Position numbers and translations under genes: made by a program
From: Bacillota bacterium
GTDB taxonomy: Bacteria > Bacillota > Clostridia > Saccharofermentanales > Fastidiosipilaceae
Reading direction: 5' to 3'
Assembly (NCBI GenBank): GCA_023388435.1
Contig: JAEWGG010000033.1
Coordinates: 62,001-126,000, forward strand
Length of the DNA: 64,000 nucleotides
Notes under the pieces: generated by a model
What the model was told of the DNA's origin: nothing
The model's input: the letters and a program-made list of their open reading frames with translations, nothing else
Databases searched by the model: none
Shown here: piece after piece, positions 54,649-62,141 of the stretch
How the letters are laid out: each line of letters starts with the position of its first letter
Numbering within the stretch: position 1 is the first letter of the stretch

Positions 54649-55731
54649 ATGAATCAGGCGCAGAAGAAGTCTCAGGAGCTGCAGCAGGAAGTGGAAGTGG
54701 CGGCCCTGAGTCCCCAGGAGCAGAAGGAAGTGGAGCGCGAGATGGCGATGGGGGACTCCCTGCCGAAGATTCGGACCATCGGCGTACTGACTTCCGGAGG
54801 CGACGCTCCGGGCATGAATGCGGCGATCCGGGCGGTGACGCGCGCGGCGCTCAATAAGGGCTTCGAGGTCTTCGGCGTGCGCCGTGGTTACCACGGCCTG
54901 TGGCGCGGGGACTTGATTCGTCTGAACGGCCGCTCAGTTTCGGAGAAGCTACAGCGCGGGGGGACCTTCCTGATGACCGCCCGCAGCAAGAGCTTTAATA
55001 CCCCGGAGGGTGTGCGCAAGGGCTATGAAATGGCCAAGGTTTTTAACCTGGACGCCCTGGTCGTCATCGGCGGCGACGGCTCGTTCCGCGGGGCCCGGGA
55101 CCTCTCCCGTGAGGGCCTTCCTGTCATCTGTATTCCAGGTACCATCGACAATGACATCGCCTGTACGGACTATACCATTGGCTATGACACGGCCATGAAT
55201 ACAGCCATGGAGGCCATCGACAAGCTGAAGGATACAGCGGCGGCCCATGAGCGCTGCAGCGTCATTGAAGTGATGGGCCGACACGCGGGTTACATCGCCC
55301 TCAATGTGGGCGTTGCGGTTGGCGCCGAGGTCATCCTCCTGCCTGAGATCGACTTTGACTTTAACAAGGACGTGGTCAAGCGCATCCTGGACTGCCGTAA
55401 TGAGGGCAAGTACCATTATGTTGTAGTCATGGCTGAGGGTGCTGGCTCGGCGGCGGAGGTCGCGGAAAAAATCAGTCAGGTCACAGGTATTGAGGCCAAG
55501 GCGACCATCCTGGGTCACATCCAGAGGGGTGGCAGTCCCACCCTGCGTGACCGCATTATGGCTTCTAATATGGGGGCCCAGGCGGTGGAATGTCTGGTGG
55601 AGAACCGGGTGAATCGCATCGTCTGCTTTCAGAATGGCCAGGTGACGGACATCGATCTTGAGGAGGGGCTGACCGCAGAGAAGAATCTGAGCGTCCTGGC
55701 CTATGAGCGTTCCAAGATAATCGCCCTCTGA
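54649..55731 (+). CDS. pfkA: ATP-dependent 6-phosphofructokinase
   Basis: 360 residues. Commits fructose-6-phosphate to glycolysis. TSGGDAPGMNAAIR, GGDGSFRGA (metal Asp and ATP-type Gly) and PGTIDND (catalytic Asp) are the classical ATP-PFK residues; VMGRHAGYIAL and GHIQRGGSP complete the site. An N-terminal extension of about 40 residues, charged and probably coiled, is unusual. AGGAGG lies 9 bases upstream of the ATG. The other PFK in the window (36544) differs at these donor positions. Confidence 0.94.
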   Translation: MNQAQKKSQELQQEVEVAALSPQEQKEVEREMAMGDSLPKIRTIGVLTSGGDAPGMNAAIRAVTRAALNKGFEVFGVRRGYHGLWRGDLIRLNGRSVSEKLQRGGTFLMTARSKSFNTPEGVRKGYEMAKVFNLDALVVIGGDGSFRGARDLSREGLPVICIPGTIDNDIACTDYTIGYDTAMNTAMEAIDKLKDTAAAHERCSVIEVMGRHAGYIALNVGVAVGAEVILLPEIDFDFNKDVVKRILDCRNEGKYHYVVVMAEGAGSAAEVAEKISQVTGIEAKATILGHIQRGGSPTLRDRIMASNMGAQAVECLVENRVNRIVCFQNGQVTDIDLEEGLTAEKNLSVLAYERSKIIAL

Positions 55732-55788
55732 GGAGTCTGGAGGGGCGAGAGAGCAGAGAGACTGACGACGTGAGGAGTAAGAGCGGGC

Positions 55789-56442
55789 ATGGCAGAGGAA
55801 CAGGGCAAGAGGCGTGGGGAAGCTCTTATTGGTAAGATCAACCAGGCGGCCTACTTCCAGGATCAGCATTTCAGGAAGCAGCCGGATGCGGCATCTAAGG
55901 ACTTCAGCTGGAAGTCCCAGTTGACCCTGCCCAATCTGCTCACCCTGCTCCGTCTCCTGGCCATACCGTACATGGCCTATATTCTGGCGACGGAAGAGCA
56001 GCTCTGGGGTAAGGGGCTGATCTGGTTCCTGGCGATCTGGTTTACCGATGTCCTGGACGGCTTTATCGCCCGCCATTTTAACCAGGTTTCTGAGCTGGGC
56101 ATGCTCTTTGACCCGGCGGTGGACAAGCTCTTTCACTTTGCCACGGCAGTGGCCCTCTGTGTGGCAGGACGGCTGCCCCTCTGGGTGCCCCTGTTTATAG
56201 CGGTTAAAGAGCTGGCTATGAGTGTGGGCTCGATGCTCATACTGAAGCGGGAAGTGGTGGTGCGCGCCCATCCTGTGGGTAAGCTGGCCACCCTGCTCTT
56301 CGTACTGAGCTTTGTCGTATCCATGCTCCTGCCACTGGATGCCGTCTACTGGCGGCAGCTCATCTTTGTCCCCCCCTGTCTCTGTTCCATCTGGGCCCTC
56401 CTCCATTACGCGCGCTTCTACTGCCTCAATCGTAAAGACTAG
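55789..56442 (+). CDS. CDP-alcohol phosphatidyltransferase (PgsA-like)
   Basis: 217 residues with about five membrane spans. The CDP-alcohol signature is complete: DVLDGFIAR...GMLFDPAVDK (DxxDGxxARx8-9GxxxDxxxD). It most likely makes phosphatidylglycerol phosphate from CDP-diacylglycerol. The N-terminal ~45 residues are a soluble extension. Position 57 bases after pfkA suggests cotranscription. Confidence 0.88.
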   Translation: MAEEQGKRRGEALIGKINQAAYFQDQHFRKQPDAASKDFSWKSQLTLPNLLTLLRLLAIPYMAYILATEEQLWGKGLIWFLAIWFTDVLDGFIARHFNQVSELGMLFDPAVDKLFHFATAVALCVAGRLPLWVPLFIAVKELAMSVGSMLILKREVVVRAHPVGKLATLLFVLSFVVSMLLPLDAVYWRQLIFVPPCLCSIWALLHYARFYCLNRKD

Positions 56443-56470
56443 GGGAGGTCTCGAGCTCGGGCCTGATGGG

Positions 56471-56510
56471 ATCTGTTGGGGTCTGTTGGGGTCTGTTGGG
56501 GTCTGTTGGG
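56471..56510. repeat. Four tandem 10-bp repeats
   Basis: Four copies of GTCTGTTGGG (the first begins with A), exactly in register, between the ends of the convergent PgsA-like and G3E GTPase genes. The last copy ends 3 bases from the GTPase stop codon. A candidate copy-number-variable locus. Confidence 0.9.
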
Positions 56511-56513
56511 AGC

Positions 56514-57482
56514 TCAGCTCTTCCAGAGCATATCCAGATAGTTTTTTTGCAGATTTTTTCCTATTACGACCACGTCGGCCGCTGTGTCTGCGGCTTCGCC
56601 AATTCCAGCGATGCTATACGTTCCGGAGACCAGTTCGAAGTGGAGCAGTTCAGAGCTCTTAGCCACCTGCACGTAGCCCTTGGCCCGGGCCACCTTGCCC
56701 GCCGCAGATCTGATGAGTATTTCAAGACGGGCCATTAGCTCTTCTGGGCTGGATACACGGGTATTTGAATAGGCGAAGGAGACCAGGTCCAGAGCGGCGG
56801 CCTTTTTGACACTGCGAAAGCGCTGTTGAACCTCTTCCGCGCCCGCAGCTCTGTCCAGAACCAGTTCCGTCTCAAGCAAGGAATAAAAGTCTTCATCAGA
56901 CCACTGACTGTAGTGGCGCTTAGGGAAGCGGACATCGGCGGGCAGTTTTAGGGCGTCCTGGATGGCCTCGAATTCACCTGGGGAGAAATCTTCCGACTTA
57001 CTGAGAAGAACCGTGGCTGATTGCCAGACCTGGTCGTCAAAATATTCGGGGAATTCCTTTTTGCTTGCGGCATAGTTCTTCCCGTCAACAAGACAAATTG
57101 GGGCGAGAAGCGAGATCTGCTCGTAGCAAATATTCTGGAGCTTTTGAATGATCCTGCTGGGCATGGCGACACCGCTAGGCTCGACAATCAGATAGTCCGG
57201 ATTCAGGCTGTTGGCGATGGTTAGAACCGAGGCGTTGAAGTCGAGATTGGTCGAGCAGCAGATACAGCCCTCGGTCAGTTCCCAGATGCGCAGACTCTCG
57301 CAGGCCTTATTTTCCAGAGCTTCACCAGGCACCTCAGGTCGCTTGAGGGTTTGGCTGTCGATATTGAGCGCGCCAAACTCATTTTCCAAAATGGCAAAAA
57401 ACTTTCCCGTACGTTTGACGAGTTCCTTGATGAAGCGTGTTTTTCCCGCGCCTAAAAAGCCGGAGACGATCAGTATTTGCAT
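56514..57482 (-). CDS. G3E (CobW/COG0523) GTPase, metallochaperone-like
   Basis: 322 residues. Walker A GFLGAGKT (8-15), metal-binding CxCC in the GCICCS motif, and VEPSGVA. The C-terminal half is the CobW C-domain-like region. G3E GTPases deliver Zn, Co or Ni to client enzymes. The gene lies directly downstream of a zinc-type alcohol dehydrogenase on the same strand, but a strong hairpin separates them. No B12 or urease/hydrogenase maturation genes are nearby. Confidence 0.87.
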   Translation of the reverse strand: MQILIVSGFLGAGKTRFIKELVKRTGKFFAILENEFGALNIDSQTLKRPEVPGEALENKACESLRIWELTEGCICCSTNLDFNASVLTIANSLNPDYLIVEPSGVAMPSRIIQKLQNICYEQISLLAPICLVDGKNYAASKKEFPEYFDDQVWQSATVLLSKSEDFSPGEFEAIQDALKLPADVRFPKRHYSQWSDEDFYSLLETELVLDRAAGAEEVQQRFRSVKKAAALDLVSFAYSNTRVSSPEELMARLEILIRSAAGKVARAKGYVQVAKSSELLHFELVSGTYSIAGIGEAADTAADVVVIGKNLQKNYLDMLWKS

Positions 57483-57505
57483 AACAGGCCACCTGTGAAT
57501 TAAGT

Positions 57506-57532
57506 AAGACCCGGGCCGGGGCCCGGGTCTTA
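57506..57532 (-). terminator. Hairpin/terminator after the alcohol dehydrogenase
   Basis: AAGACCCGGGCC / GGCCCGGGTCTT stem with a tiny loop, 20 bases after the dehydrogenase stop, read toward ACTTAATT on the minus strand. It would limit read-through into the GTPase gene. Confidence 0.7.
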
Positions 57533-57553
57533 AACGTTTTACATGCTGAGCGA

Positions 57554-58609
57554 TCAGAGGACGACGACAGGCTTGATGAGATCCTTCGGCTTGTCCTTCA
57601 TCAGGAAGAGGGCGTCTTCGACATGCTCAAAGCCCGTGAAGCGATGCGTGAGCATCAGGGAGACATCGAGCTTGCCAGCCGCGACCAGGCTGCCCAGCTT
57701 CTCCAGACGGAGGCGGCCGCCGGGCATCAGGCCGCCGGTGATCAGCTTGTGGCCCATGCCCACGCCCCACTCAGCTCTGGGAATCTGAATGTAGGTGCCG
57801 CTGCCCAGGTAGTTGACATTGCCGATGCGTCCACCGGGTTTCAGAACCTTAATGGCGGGCTCGAAGGTGTCGTTGTCGCCACCGGCGACGATGACCTTGT
57901 CCACGCCCTTACCACCGGTCATTTCCAGAACCTGGGTGTCAATGGGGCCATCCTTGTAGCCCACGAAGTCCGTGGCGCCGTAGGCCTTGGCCACATCTCT
58001 GCAGATCTGGCGGGTACCGACACAGATGATGCGGGAGGCACCGCGGAGGGCGGCGCCGGCGACAGCCATCAGGCCTACAGGGCCAATGCCGATGACGAGG
58101 ACGGTGTCGCCGAACTGCACATCGGCCAGCTCCACGCCGTGGAAGCCGGTGGGCACCATGTCCGAGAGCATGCAGGCCTCAGCGGGGCTGATCTCGTCGG
58201 GCAGGTGGGCCAGGTTGGCATCGGCATCGTTGACGTGGAAATACTCACCGAAGACACCATCTTTGAAGTTGGAGAATTTCCAACCGGCCAGCATACCGCC
58301 AGAGTGCATGGGGTAGCCCGCCTGAGCTTCGAGAGAATCCCAGTCAGGGGTGATGGCGGCGACCATGATACGATCCCCGGGCTTGAAGTCCTTTACTAAT
58401 TCACCAACCTCGTCGACGACGCCACAGCCCTCGTGGCCCAGAATCATGTTATGGCGTTCGCCGATAGCGCCTTCCCAGACGGTGTGAATGTCCGAAGTAC
58501 AGGGGGACAGAGCCAAAGGACGGATAATGGCATCCTTCGGGCCGCACTTGGGGCGCTCTTTCTCGATCCAACCGGTTTTACCGATTTCCAACATCGCGTA
58601 GCCTTTCAT
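57554..58609 (-). CDS. NADP-dependent zinc alcohol dehydrogenase (secondary-alcohol type)
   Basis: 351 residues, medium-chain dehydrogenase very like the clostridial/Thermoanaerobacter secondary alcohol dehydrogenases. Catalytic zinc ligands Cys37 (SPCTSD), His59 and Glu60 (GHEGCG) and an Asp in LSDM (about 150) are present; structural-zinc cysteines are absent, as in that group. VIGIGPVGLM binds the nucleotide, and CVGTRQIC...YGATD fits NADP. It would reduce acetone-like ketones or acetaldehyde. Start ATG 58609 has GGAGG 5-6 bases upstream; the longer frame to 58624 does not. Confidence 0.93.
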   Translation of the reverse strand: MKGYAMLEIGKTGWIEKERPKCGPKDAIIRPLALSPCTSDIHTVWEGAIGERHNMILGHEGCGVVDEVGELVKDFKPGDRIMVAAITPDWDSLEAQAGYPMHSGGMLAGWKFSNFKDGVFGEYFHVNDADANLAHLPDEISPAEACMLSDMVPTGFHGVELADVQFGDTVLVIGIGPVGLMAVAGAALRGASRIICVGTRQICRDVAKAYGATDFVGYKDGPIDTQVLEMTGGKGVDKVIVAGGDNDTFEPAIKVLKPGGRIGNVNYLGSGTYIQIPRAEWGVGMGHKLITGGLMPGGRLRLEKLGSLVAAGKLDVSLMLTHRFTGFEHVEDALFLMKDKPKDLIKPVVVL

Positions 58610-58782
58610 AAAGACCTCCTTCATGCGCGTGCTCCATATGTGGGAGCGTTCTCAGTCCATGATACAACATTGAGTGCAAATAGGACAGCCCTCAGCCGGG
58701 ATTTCTGCAGCGTAAGGCATGGAACGTTCGTCGGCTTGCGGAGCACATAGCCCAGGTGAAGCGCCACATACCGTGTTGCCTT

Positions 58783-58811
58783 TTGCTAGAGCCGTGCCTG
58801 TCTTTTATAAT
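58783..58811 (+). promoter_or_regulatory. Promoter of the AGCS symporter gene
   Basis: TTGCTA (58783-58788), 17-base spacer, TATAAT (58806-58811), 38 bases before the chosen start. Confidence 0.65.
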
Positions 58812-58849
58812 ACGAAGCCAAAAACGACAACATGGGAAAGGGGATGGGC

Positions 58850-60310
58850 ATGGCTGCTTGGAATGAATTTTTAGGGACTGTATCCAGTTTTATCTACAGT
58901 CACATTCTCATTTTGCTTCTGGTATCCGCAGGCCTGTATTTTACGTTTAGGACACGTGCCGTCCAGCTGCGCATGTTCGGCCATATGTGGGCGAATATCA
59001 TGAAGTCGAGGTCCGTTGAGGGGGAGGGGATATCGTCTTTTCAGGCCTTCGCGATAGGCATTGCGTCCCGGGTGGGGACGGGGAATATCATGGGTGTCGC
59101 CCTGGCCCTCATTCTCGGCGGACCGGGGGCGGTCTTCTGGATGTGGGTGATTGCCCTCATTGGCATGGCGACGGCCTTTGTTGAGGCCAGCCTGGCGCAG
59201 ATGTTTAAGATTCGGGCTACGGATGGGACCTTCCGCGGCGGACCCGCCTACTATATTTCCCGCGGTCTGGGAAGCCGGCGCTGGGGCCTTGTCTTTGCCT
59301 GCTGCCTCATTTTTACCTTTGGGTTTTCCTATAACCTGGTGCAGGCCAAAACGATTTCGGGGGTCTTACAGTCGACCTTTCAGCTGCCTGCCGGGCTGAC
59401 TGCCCTGGGCCTTGTGCTCCTCTGTGCGCCAATTATTTTTGGCGGGATCAAACGCATTGCGCGGGCCGCCGCCATCATCGCGCCCGTAATGGCCCTGGCC
59501 TATGTCGCCCTGGCCCTGCTTATCATCATCCTGAACTATCGTGAGCTGCCCAGGGTTTTTGCGCTCATTTTTTCGACTGCGTTTGAGCCGCTGGCTGTTG
59601 GTGGCGGCCTGGTCGGCGGCTTGAGTGCCGCCGTGTTGAATGGGGCTAAGCGTGGTCTCTACTCAAATGAGGCGGGTATGGGCTCGGCGCCGAACGCCGC
59701 GGCGACAGCCACGGTCGCCCATCCAGTCCAGCAGGGACTGATCCAGTCGATGGGTGTTTTTGTGGATACCATCCTGATCTGTTCGGCGACCGCATTTATC
59801 TGTATTATTTCCGGCGTCTACCAGCCCGGCAAGACAGCGGAGGCCCTGGCCCCAGTCCTCACCCAGCAGTCCATCGCCGCCCAGCTCGGCGCCTGGACCA
59901 AGATACCCGTAGCCCTGATTATTTTTGTCTTTGCCTACTCCTCCATATTGGGAAATTACAGCTATGCGGAGGTGAATCTGGACTTCATCAGAGGTGTTGG
60001 AAAAAATAATCTGCCGCTTCGCCTGCTGGCCGTCTTTGCCGTTGGACTAGGCGCTGTCCTGGATATGGGATTTGTGATCAACCTGGCGGACCTGTCCCAG
60101 GCGGCGATGGCAATCATTAATCTCGTAGCCCTGTTTCTGATGGGGGGCTGGGCGGTGGCAGCCCTGCGGGACTATGAGCGGCAGTGGGCAAAAATACGCA
60201 GGGGAGAGTCCCATGTCCTGCACTTCAGGGGAATCAAAAATCCTGATCTGCCCAAGGATTTGCCCGAATCTGTCTGGGTGGAAGACTACGGCGTTGTGCC
60301 CAGGGCATAG
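58850..60310 (+). CDS. Alanine/glycine:cation symporter (AGCS family)
   Basis: About 486 residues, ten to eleven membrane spans. Sodium-coupled alanine or glycine uptake. Family blocks: RVGTGNIMGVALALILGGPGAVFWMW, GGPAYYISRGLG, and SNEAGMGSAPNAAATA, the substrate/sodium region. In-frame starts exist at 58832, 58844 and 58850; the last is preferred because the GGAAAGGGG stretch serves it best, but 58844 is possible. No partner genes. Confidence 0.9.
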   Translation: MAAWNEFLGTVSSFIYSHILILLLVSAGLYFTFRTRAVQLRMFGHMWANIMKSRSVEGEGISSFQAFAIGIASRVGTGNIMGVALALILGGPGAVFWMWVIALIGMATAFVEASLAQMFKIRATDGTFRGGPAYYISRGLGSRRWGLVFACCLIFTFGFSYNLVQAKTISGVLQSTFQLPAGLTALGLVLLCAPIIFGGIKRIARAAAIIAPVMALAYVALALLIIILNYRELPRVFALIFSTAFEPLAVGGGLVGGLSAAVLNGAKRGLYSNEAGMGSAPNAAATATVAHPVQQGLIQSMGVFVDTILICSATAFICIISGVYQPGKTAEALAPVLTQQSIAAQLGAWTKIPVALIIFVFAYSSILGNYSYAEVNLDFIRGVGKNNLPLRLLAVFAVGLGAVLDMGFVINLADLSQAAMAIINLVALFLMGGWAVAALRDYERQWAKIRRGESHVLHFRGIKNPDLPKDLPESVWVEDYGVVPRA

Positions 60311-60383
60311 TTCGCGGCGTCCGCTTCCTATTCCTGACAAGCTCACGGCCCTACATCTTTGTGGACCTGTCCTGTGAAGCGCC

Positions 60384-60413
60384 TTGGCGGCAGGGAGGCC
60401 ACAGTGCTAGACT
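60384..60413 (+). promoter_or_regulatory. Possible promoter of the merR-type gene
   Basis: TTGGCG (60384-60389), 18-base spacer, TAGACT (60408-60413) with extended -10 TGC. The spacer is one base over the ideal, as often at MerR-controlled promoters. Confidence 0.4.
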
Positions 60414-60465
60414 GAGTCGGCAGCTGCACTTAGCTTTAACTTTCGTGTGAATGGAGTAGGGCAAA

Positions 60466-60918
60466 ATAGAGTATACAATCGGTGAACTCGCCAAGCGCTT
60501 TTCGCTTCCCGTCTCCACGCTGCGCCACTATGACAAGGACATGCTCTTCTCAGGACTGGAGCGGCGTTCGGGGATCCGGCGTTTTGGCGAAGAGGAAGTA
60601 AGGGCGCTCAAGCTGATTGACTGCCTAAAAAAGTCGGGTTTGGAAATCAGGGACATACGCCGCTTTATGGACTGGTGTAAGGAGGGCGCGGCGAGCTATC
60701 CCCAGCGCCTGGAACTCTTTGTCCGGCAGAGCCAGAAGGTGAGCGCTGAGATCAGGCGCATGGAACAGCTCCAGGATATGCTCCGCTATAAATGCTGGTA
60801 CTACGAGCAGCTGCTCGCTGGGGCCGCTGCGGAGGAACTGCCGGATCCCACAAATGGGAAGATGCCGCCGGAGATTTGCAGGGCCTACACGAATGCCTTT
60901 GCTGAGGCTGAGACCTGA
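60466..60918 (+). CDS. MerR family regulator, apparent ATA start codon
   Basis: 150 residues if started at ATA 60466. The N-terminal winged helix is complete only from there (EYTIGELAKRFSLPVSTLRHYDK...RRFGEEEVRALKLIDCLKKSGLEI), followed by a dimerisation coiled coil. GGAGTAGG (60453-60460) is spaced 5 bases from the ATA. The first downstream ATG (60541) would remove the DNA-recognition helix. The only upstream in-frame ATG (60451) is followed at once by GAG and a TAG stop. Either ATA initiates, or an ATG was mutated and the gene is silent. No effector domain is seen, so the inducer is unknown. Confidence 0.78.
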   Translation: MEYTIGELAKRFSLPVSTLRHYDKDMLFSGLERRSGIRRFGEEEVRALKLIDCLKKSGLEIRDIRRFMDWCKEGAASYPQRLELFVRQSQKVSAEIRRMEQLQDMLRYKCWYYEQLLAGAAAEELPDPTNGKMPPEICRAYTNAFAEAET

Positions 60919-61374
60919 GCGCCCTGGCTGCCCAGGGGAGCTGGGGGCAGCTCTGGTCCAGTCTTCCAGCTCCGGAAGTTCCAGAGGGAATAGGTAGCGT
61001 GGAGGCTGTTTGCGAGATTATGTCGAAGGCTCCGAGCTGGGCAGATGGTTTGCCACTTGAGGCGGATGGGCATGTGTGCCAGTTTTATAGGAAAGAGTGA
61101 GGATAGGGAATCATGAGGCGTGGGGAGCGTAAGGCGCGTGAGCTTGGCAGGCGTAATGGTGAAAAGAGTAGGAGAGGGATCGTCTGAAACGCTGAAAATT
61201 ACTGATGATCAGTATGATCTGAGATAGATAGAAAGAGGGGGAGATGGTAGAATTTGGGGAAAATAGCATGAAGGATTATCAATTATCAAAATCATTAGCT
61301 TGACAAAAAGTTATATTTGTTGATAGTTCTTTTATTTGTTCAATAGCTAACATATTTTTGTGGAGGATGTTTTT
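60919..61374. other. Intergenic junction where base composition changes
   Basis: 456 bases with no supportable gene. The first ~270 bases resemble the GC-rich side, the rest is AT-rich. At 61200-61214 lies an odd palindrome, TACTGAT-G-ATCAGTA. TTGACA (61300-61305), 16-base spacer and GATAGT (61322-61327) may be the promoter of the acetyltransferase gene. A minus-strand open frame at 60885-61073 has no recognisable product. Confidence 0.6.
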
Positions 61375-61794
61375 ATGCAAACTGAAAAATTTAGATTAGA
61401 ATCACTAAATGAAGAAAATGTGAGATATATAGATAGACAGTTGAATGAGTATGATGTGGAACATATAGGATATTCGATTGATGGCAATATATCCATAGGA
61501 TTGTTTGATGGAGAAGAATTAATTGCAGGAGTCGATGCTAGTATGACCGCATATAGGATATTATATGTATCTACATTGTTTGTTAAAGAAAGTTATCGAG
61601 GCAGAGGAATAGGTACCAGATTAATGAATTTATTAGAAACTAGAGCAAAGAAATTAGGAGCGAATATTATAAGATTAGATTCATTTAGTTGGCAAGGAGG
61701 ATCTTTTTATGAAAAGGTCGGATATGAAAAAGTTGGAGAATATTCAAGTGAAGAAGATGGATTTTCTGAAATTTTTTTCATAAAAAGAATATAG
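61375..61794 (+). CDS. GNAT family N-acetyltransferase
   Basis: 139 residues. Acetyl-CoA loop RGRGIGTRLMN (R/QxxGxG), preceded by the beta-strand LYVSTLFV and followed by LDSFSWQGGSFYEKVGY, the usual GNAT end. Substrate unknown. ATG 61375 has GGAGG 8 bases upstream. The codon use is AT-rich (AAA, ATA, TTA), unlike everything before 60918, so it is probably acquired. Confidence 0.88.
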   Translation: MQTEKFRLESLNEENVRYIDRQLNEYDVEHIGYSIDGNISIGLFDGEELIAGVDASMTAYRILYVSTLFVKESYRGRGIGTRLMNLLETRAKKLGANIIRLDSFSWQGGSFYEKVGYEKVGEYSSEEDGFSEIFFIKRI

Positions 61795-61813
61795 CTGTTA
61801 AGGAAAGTTAGAT

Positions 61814-62089
61814 GTGTTTTGCAGAGATTCAAATATTGATATTAAAGCGCTTAGCGAGGATATAATTGTGGCGAACAAACTAGAACTCACCTGGATGGGT
61901 AAAGATGAATCCTTCAATCTAGAACCCCGCATTTTAATTGAGAGCCCTGAGCAATCAAACATAGAGCATACCCTAGATACAGAAAACATATTGATTCATG
62001 AGGATAATCTGCTTGCCCTCAAAGCGCTTGAATCAGAATTTGCAGGAAAAGTTGACGTTATTTACATCAAGCATAAGATATTATGCTAG
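61814..62089 (+). pseudogene. 5' remnant of a type III restriction-modification methyltransferase (Mod)
   Basis: About 66 codons (from roughly 61868) match the N terminus of type III Mod proteins: LELTWMGKDESFNLEPRIL, then DTENILIHEDNLLALKALE and FAGKVDVIYI. In intact Mod proteins the next residues are the catalytic DPPYNTG motif; here the frame turns into KHKILC and a stop, so the catalytic and target domains are lost. The break (about 62066-62070) coincides with an inverted repeat. No Res gene follows. A possible original start is GTG 61868. Confidence 0.82.
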
Positions 62090-62114
62090 AAGCTTAGCAG
62101 CTTTGCCTTGCTAA
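62070..62114. repeat. Two inverted repeats at the Mod break point
   Basis: AGCATAA-GATA-TTATGCT (62070-62087) and TTAGCA...TGCTAA (62094-62114). They begin exactly where the Mod similarity ends, suggesting a deletion or insertion scar; they are not followed by a long T-run. Confidence 0.6.
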
Positions 62115-62141
62115 ATTGACTAAGAGGACCTTTAGTTTAGA

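Noticed and set aside
54949..56406. 485-codon open frame on the minus strand over pfkA and the PgsA-like gene
   Set aside because: Shadow of two clear genes; His/Gln-rich translation without family features and no ribosome site.
60885..61073. Minus-strand frame in the junction region
   Set aside because: Overlaps the end of the MerR gene, no ribosome site and no recognisable protein.
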